A stretch of DNA of 64,000 bases from Caldilineaceae bacterium (lineage in GTDB: Bacteria > Chloroflexota > Anaerolineae > Caldilineales > Caldilineaceae), in assembly GCA_022842065.1 (NCBI GenBank), contig JALHQH010000022.1:85140-149139 (forward strand), read 5' to 3'. This document shows positions 62,080 to 64,000 of the stretch, one piece after another (the stretch's first letter is position 1; every line of letters starts with the position of its first letter). The notes beneath the pieces were generated by a model. The model searched no databases, was not told the DNA's origin, and was given only the letters and a program-made list of their open reading frames with translations. The position numbers were made by a program, and so were the translations under genes.

Positions 62080-63855
62080 ATGTCTACCCTACCCACACCC
62101 TATTTCACCCAAACCGATCGCCAAGCGCGCCTGCTGGATCGCTGCCCTGATCTGGAACCGCTCTTCCGCCGCCATGTGGAACGTCATCACATTCCTGGCG
62201 TTGCCTACGGTGTTGTCGTTGACGGCGAGTTGATCTACAGCCACAGCTTTGGCGTGCGCAATGTCGAAAGTAACGCAGGGGTTGACGCCGACACCGTCTT
62301 TCGCATCGCGTCGATGACTAAGAGTTTTGTGGCGCTGGCGATTCTGCAACTGCGGGATGGCGGTCAGTTACGGCTCGATGAACCTATCGCGACCTATGTC
62401 CCCGAATTTGCCGACCTCGTCTATCCCACGACTGATTCCCTGCCGATTACCGTGCGCCACCTGTTGAGCATGAATGCGGGCTGGCCGCAGGATGACCCGT
62501 GGGGGGATCGCCAGATCTATCGCAGCGACGCGGCAATGAGCGACTTTTTTCGGGCAGGGGTCAGTTGGTCCAACCCGCCGGGGGTGACCTTTGAATACTC
62601 GAACTATGGCTACATGGTGCTGGGACGGATCATTACGAACGTAGCCGGGATCGGTGCGCTGGACTATATTACCAAGCAGATCTTACAGCCGCTGGGCATG
62701 ACCGCCACCGTCTGGAATCCCGGCGACGTGCCCACGGATCGATTGGCGCGGGGCTATCGCTGGGAAGATGAGGAATGGAAAGCCGAGCCGCTGTTGACGG
62801 CGGGGGGTGATGTGGCCGGCTTTGCGGGCTTGTTTACCTCGATCAACGACCTGGCGCGCTGGGTGGCGCTCTTTCAATCCGCCTGGCCCCCTCGCGATAA
62901 CCTGGGTGATGAGCGGGAAAATGGAACGCTGCGCCGCAGTTCCCTGCGCGAGATGGGGCAGATCTGGCGCACCGATACGCCCAGCGTTACCGTGCCGGCG
63001 CTGGGCGCAACGCCCAAGGTGATCGCCAGTGGTTATGGCTTTGGTCTCTCCATACGTCACAACGGTATTTGGGAAAGTGTCGGGCATGGGGGTGGGCTGC
63101 CTGGTTTTGGGTCGCACATGCGCTGGGTACCGGCCTATGGGGTGGGGGTGATTGCGCTGGCTAACCTGACCTATGCACGGGTCACCGGCAGTTGTATCGA
63201 AGCGCTCGACCAGCTGATTACGGCCTGTGCTGTAAAGCCTTATACCATACCGGTCGCGCCGGCGCTGGCCGCCGCACGGGAAGGGTTGATGGCTCTCCTG
63301 GCCGGTTGGGATGAACAATTGGCGGCCACCCTCTTTGCCGAAAATTTCTTTTTGGATTGTGACGTTGCCCACTGGCAGCAAACATTTGACCAACTGCGCG
63401 CCCAACATGGCCCGTTGACCCCTGATGGTCCCTTTGTTGTTGAAAATTGGCTGCGCGGTAGTTGGCGCATGGCGGGCGAACAGGGCTGGTGTACCGTATC
63501 GATCACCATGTCGCCGACCGTGCCGCCCCAGATCCAGGAATTGGACATTGATTCGACGTTGCCGCCGAATGAAACGCTGCAGCGGGCGATGGCGCAGGTC
63601 GCTGCTTTAGTCAGCAAGCCAACCAAGCGCGCCTTTAGCCGCCTTTGCGCGCCAGGGGTTGATCAGAACGCGTGGTGGGATCAAGTCCGGCTGGCGCATA
63701 TTCTTTGTGATCAATGCAGCGTGGGGGATGTGACTGGTGGCGATGGGGTCACCTGGGTGGCATTTCAGTTAGTTGGCACGAAACGCACCCTAGCCGTTAC
63801 AATTAACGTAAATGTGCGCGGTAAACTCGATAACCTTAGTTTCGTTGCGGGTTGA
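62080..63855 (+). CDS. Serine hydrolase, beta-lactamase class C-like
   Basis: A 591-residue protein. Residues 25-390 are a PF00144 domain with FRIASMTKSFVAL (Ser78, Lys81), FEYSNYGYMVLG (Tyr-Ser-Asn) and SVGHGGGLPGFGSHM (His-Gly-Gly), all three motifs intact. The remaining 200 residues are a separate C-terminal domain (CDVAHWQQTFDQLRAQHG, then NWLRGSWRMAGEQGWCTVSITMSP), probably a beta-barrel or lipocalin-like region as in FmtA/esterase-type members. No signal peptide is visible. Unlike the paralogue at 59708, it has a standard Y-S-N motif. Substrate unknown. Confidence 0.87.
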   Translation: MSTLPTPYFTQTDRQARLLDRCPDLEPLFRRHVERHHIPGVAYGVVVDGELIYSHSFGVRNVESNAGVDADTVFRIASMTKSFVALAILQLRDGGQLRLDEPIATYVPEFADLVYPTTDSLPITVRHLLSMNAGWPQDDPWGDRQIYRSDAAMSDFFRAGVSWSNPPGVTFEYSNYGYMVLGRIITNVAGIGALDYITKQILQPLGMTATVWNPGDVPTDRLARGYRWEDEEWKAEPLLTAGGDVAGFAGLFTSINDLARWVALFQSAWPPRDNLGDERENGTLRRSSLREMGQIWRTDTPSVTVPALGATPKVIASGYGFGLSIRHNGIWESVGHGGGLPGFGSHMRWVPAYGVGVIALANLTYARVTGSCIEALDQLITACAVKPYTIPVAPALAAAREGLMALLAGWDEQLAATLFAENFFLDCDVAHWQQTFDQLRAQHGPLTPDGPFVVENWLRGSWRMAGEQGWCTVSITMSPTVPPQIQELDIDSTLPPNETLQRAMAQVAALVSKPTKRAFSRLCAPGVDQNAWWDQVRLAHILCDQCSVGDVTGGDGVTWVAFQLVGTKRTLAVTINVNVRGKLDNLSFVAG

Positions 63856-63868
63856 TCGGCAGCGGATG

Positions 63869-64000
63869 GAGCGGACCCACCATCGAGCGGACCCACCATC
63901 GAGCGGACCCTGAGCGTGTCGGAGGGGAAGCGGACCCACCATCGAGCGGAGGCTGAGCTTGTCGGAGCCGGAGCCGCTTCGGCTTCGACAAGCTCAGCCT
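63869..64000. repeat. Tandem repeats and hairpin at window end
   Basis: A 16-base unit GAGCGGACCCACCATC occurs at 63869 and 63885, partly at 63901, and again near 63929. It is followed by AGGCTGAGCTTGTCGGAGCCG (63950-63970), which is complementary at 20 of 21 bases to 63980-64000. The latter (GGCTTCGACAAGCTCAGCC) is a widespread terminator-like repeat of environmental bacteria. It follows the stop of the last gene by 14 bases. Confidence 0.65.

Noticed and set aside
62683..63408. 241-codon minus-strand ORF inside the second serine hydrolase
   Set aside because: Antisense to conserved SxxK/YSN/HGG gene; no recognisable protein features.
9506..63905. Possible CRISPR array among the many short repeats
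   Set aside because: None of the repeats shows regular 25-37 base units separated by unique spacers; all are hairpins, tandem heptamers or two-copy elements.

Overview
The window looks like a chromosomal segment of a Chloroflexota bacterium, probably of the Caldilinea/Anaerolineae type. This is inferred from several signs. A secreted repeat protein ends in the short YLPLITR-type tail common in that phylum. There is a large kinase/AAA/TPR regulator followed by a STAND ATPase. Dispersed palindromic and heptamer repeats are abundant. The capsule-type export genes have no outer-membrane (OPX/Wza) partner, which fits a cell without a classical outer membrane. No rRNA or tRNA gene was seen, so the assignment is only moderately firm.

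Positions 1-9,700 (minus strand) hold surface and secreted functions: a secreted protein cut by the window edge, a SAM methyltransferase, a 1,139-residue protein with seven InlB-type B repeats, and a double beta-helix (pectate-lyase/GH55-like) protein that borders the polysaccharide locus.

Positions 8,770-43,108 (minus strand throughout) form one large exopolysaccharide locus. It encodes an initiating phosphoglycosyl transferase, seven glycosyltransferases, a Wzx flippase, a Wzy-like polymerase and a Wzc-like chain-length protein. Sugar-nucleotide enzymes are RmlC, RmlD, a DegT aminotransferase, a Gfo/Idh/MocA dehydrogenase, glucose-1-phosphate cytidylyltransferase, an extended SDR, three zinc-finger methyltransferases and an SAF-domain oxidoreductase. 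Nine separate sulfotransferases of several subfamilies are spread through it. The simplest reading is a Wzx/Wzy-made, heavily and site-specifically sulfated polysaccharide with amino and C-methylated sugars. No sulfate-activation (PAPS) genes are in the window. Hairpins after several stop codons suggest it is divided into several transcription units.

Positions 43,109-53,700 are mixed: a DinG/XPD-type helicase, a small SET-domain protein, an alkyltransferase-like DNA repair protein, a region with a decayed ORF, a shortened UDP-sugar dehydrogenase-like protein, a RidA-family protein, an Asp-box beta-propeller and serine hydroxymethyltransferase (glyA).

Positions 53,900-64,000 carry a translationally coupled pair (Ser/Thr kinase-AAA-TPR protein plus STAND ATPase with a C-terminal helix-turn-helix-like segment), two beta-lactamase-fold serine hydrolases, a VapBC toxin-antitoxin pair and an orphan addiction-module antitoxin. 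Two 152-bp copies of one MITE-like element (9,789 and 49,236), a heptamer repeat (59,506) and several perfect inverted repeats lie between genes.
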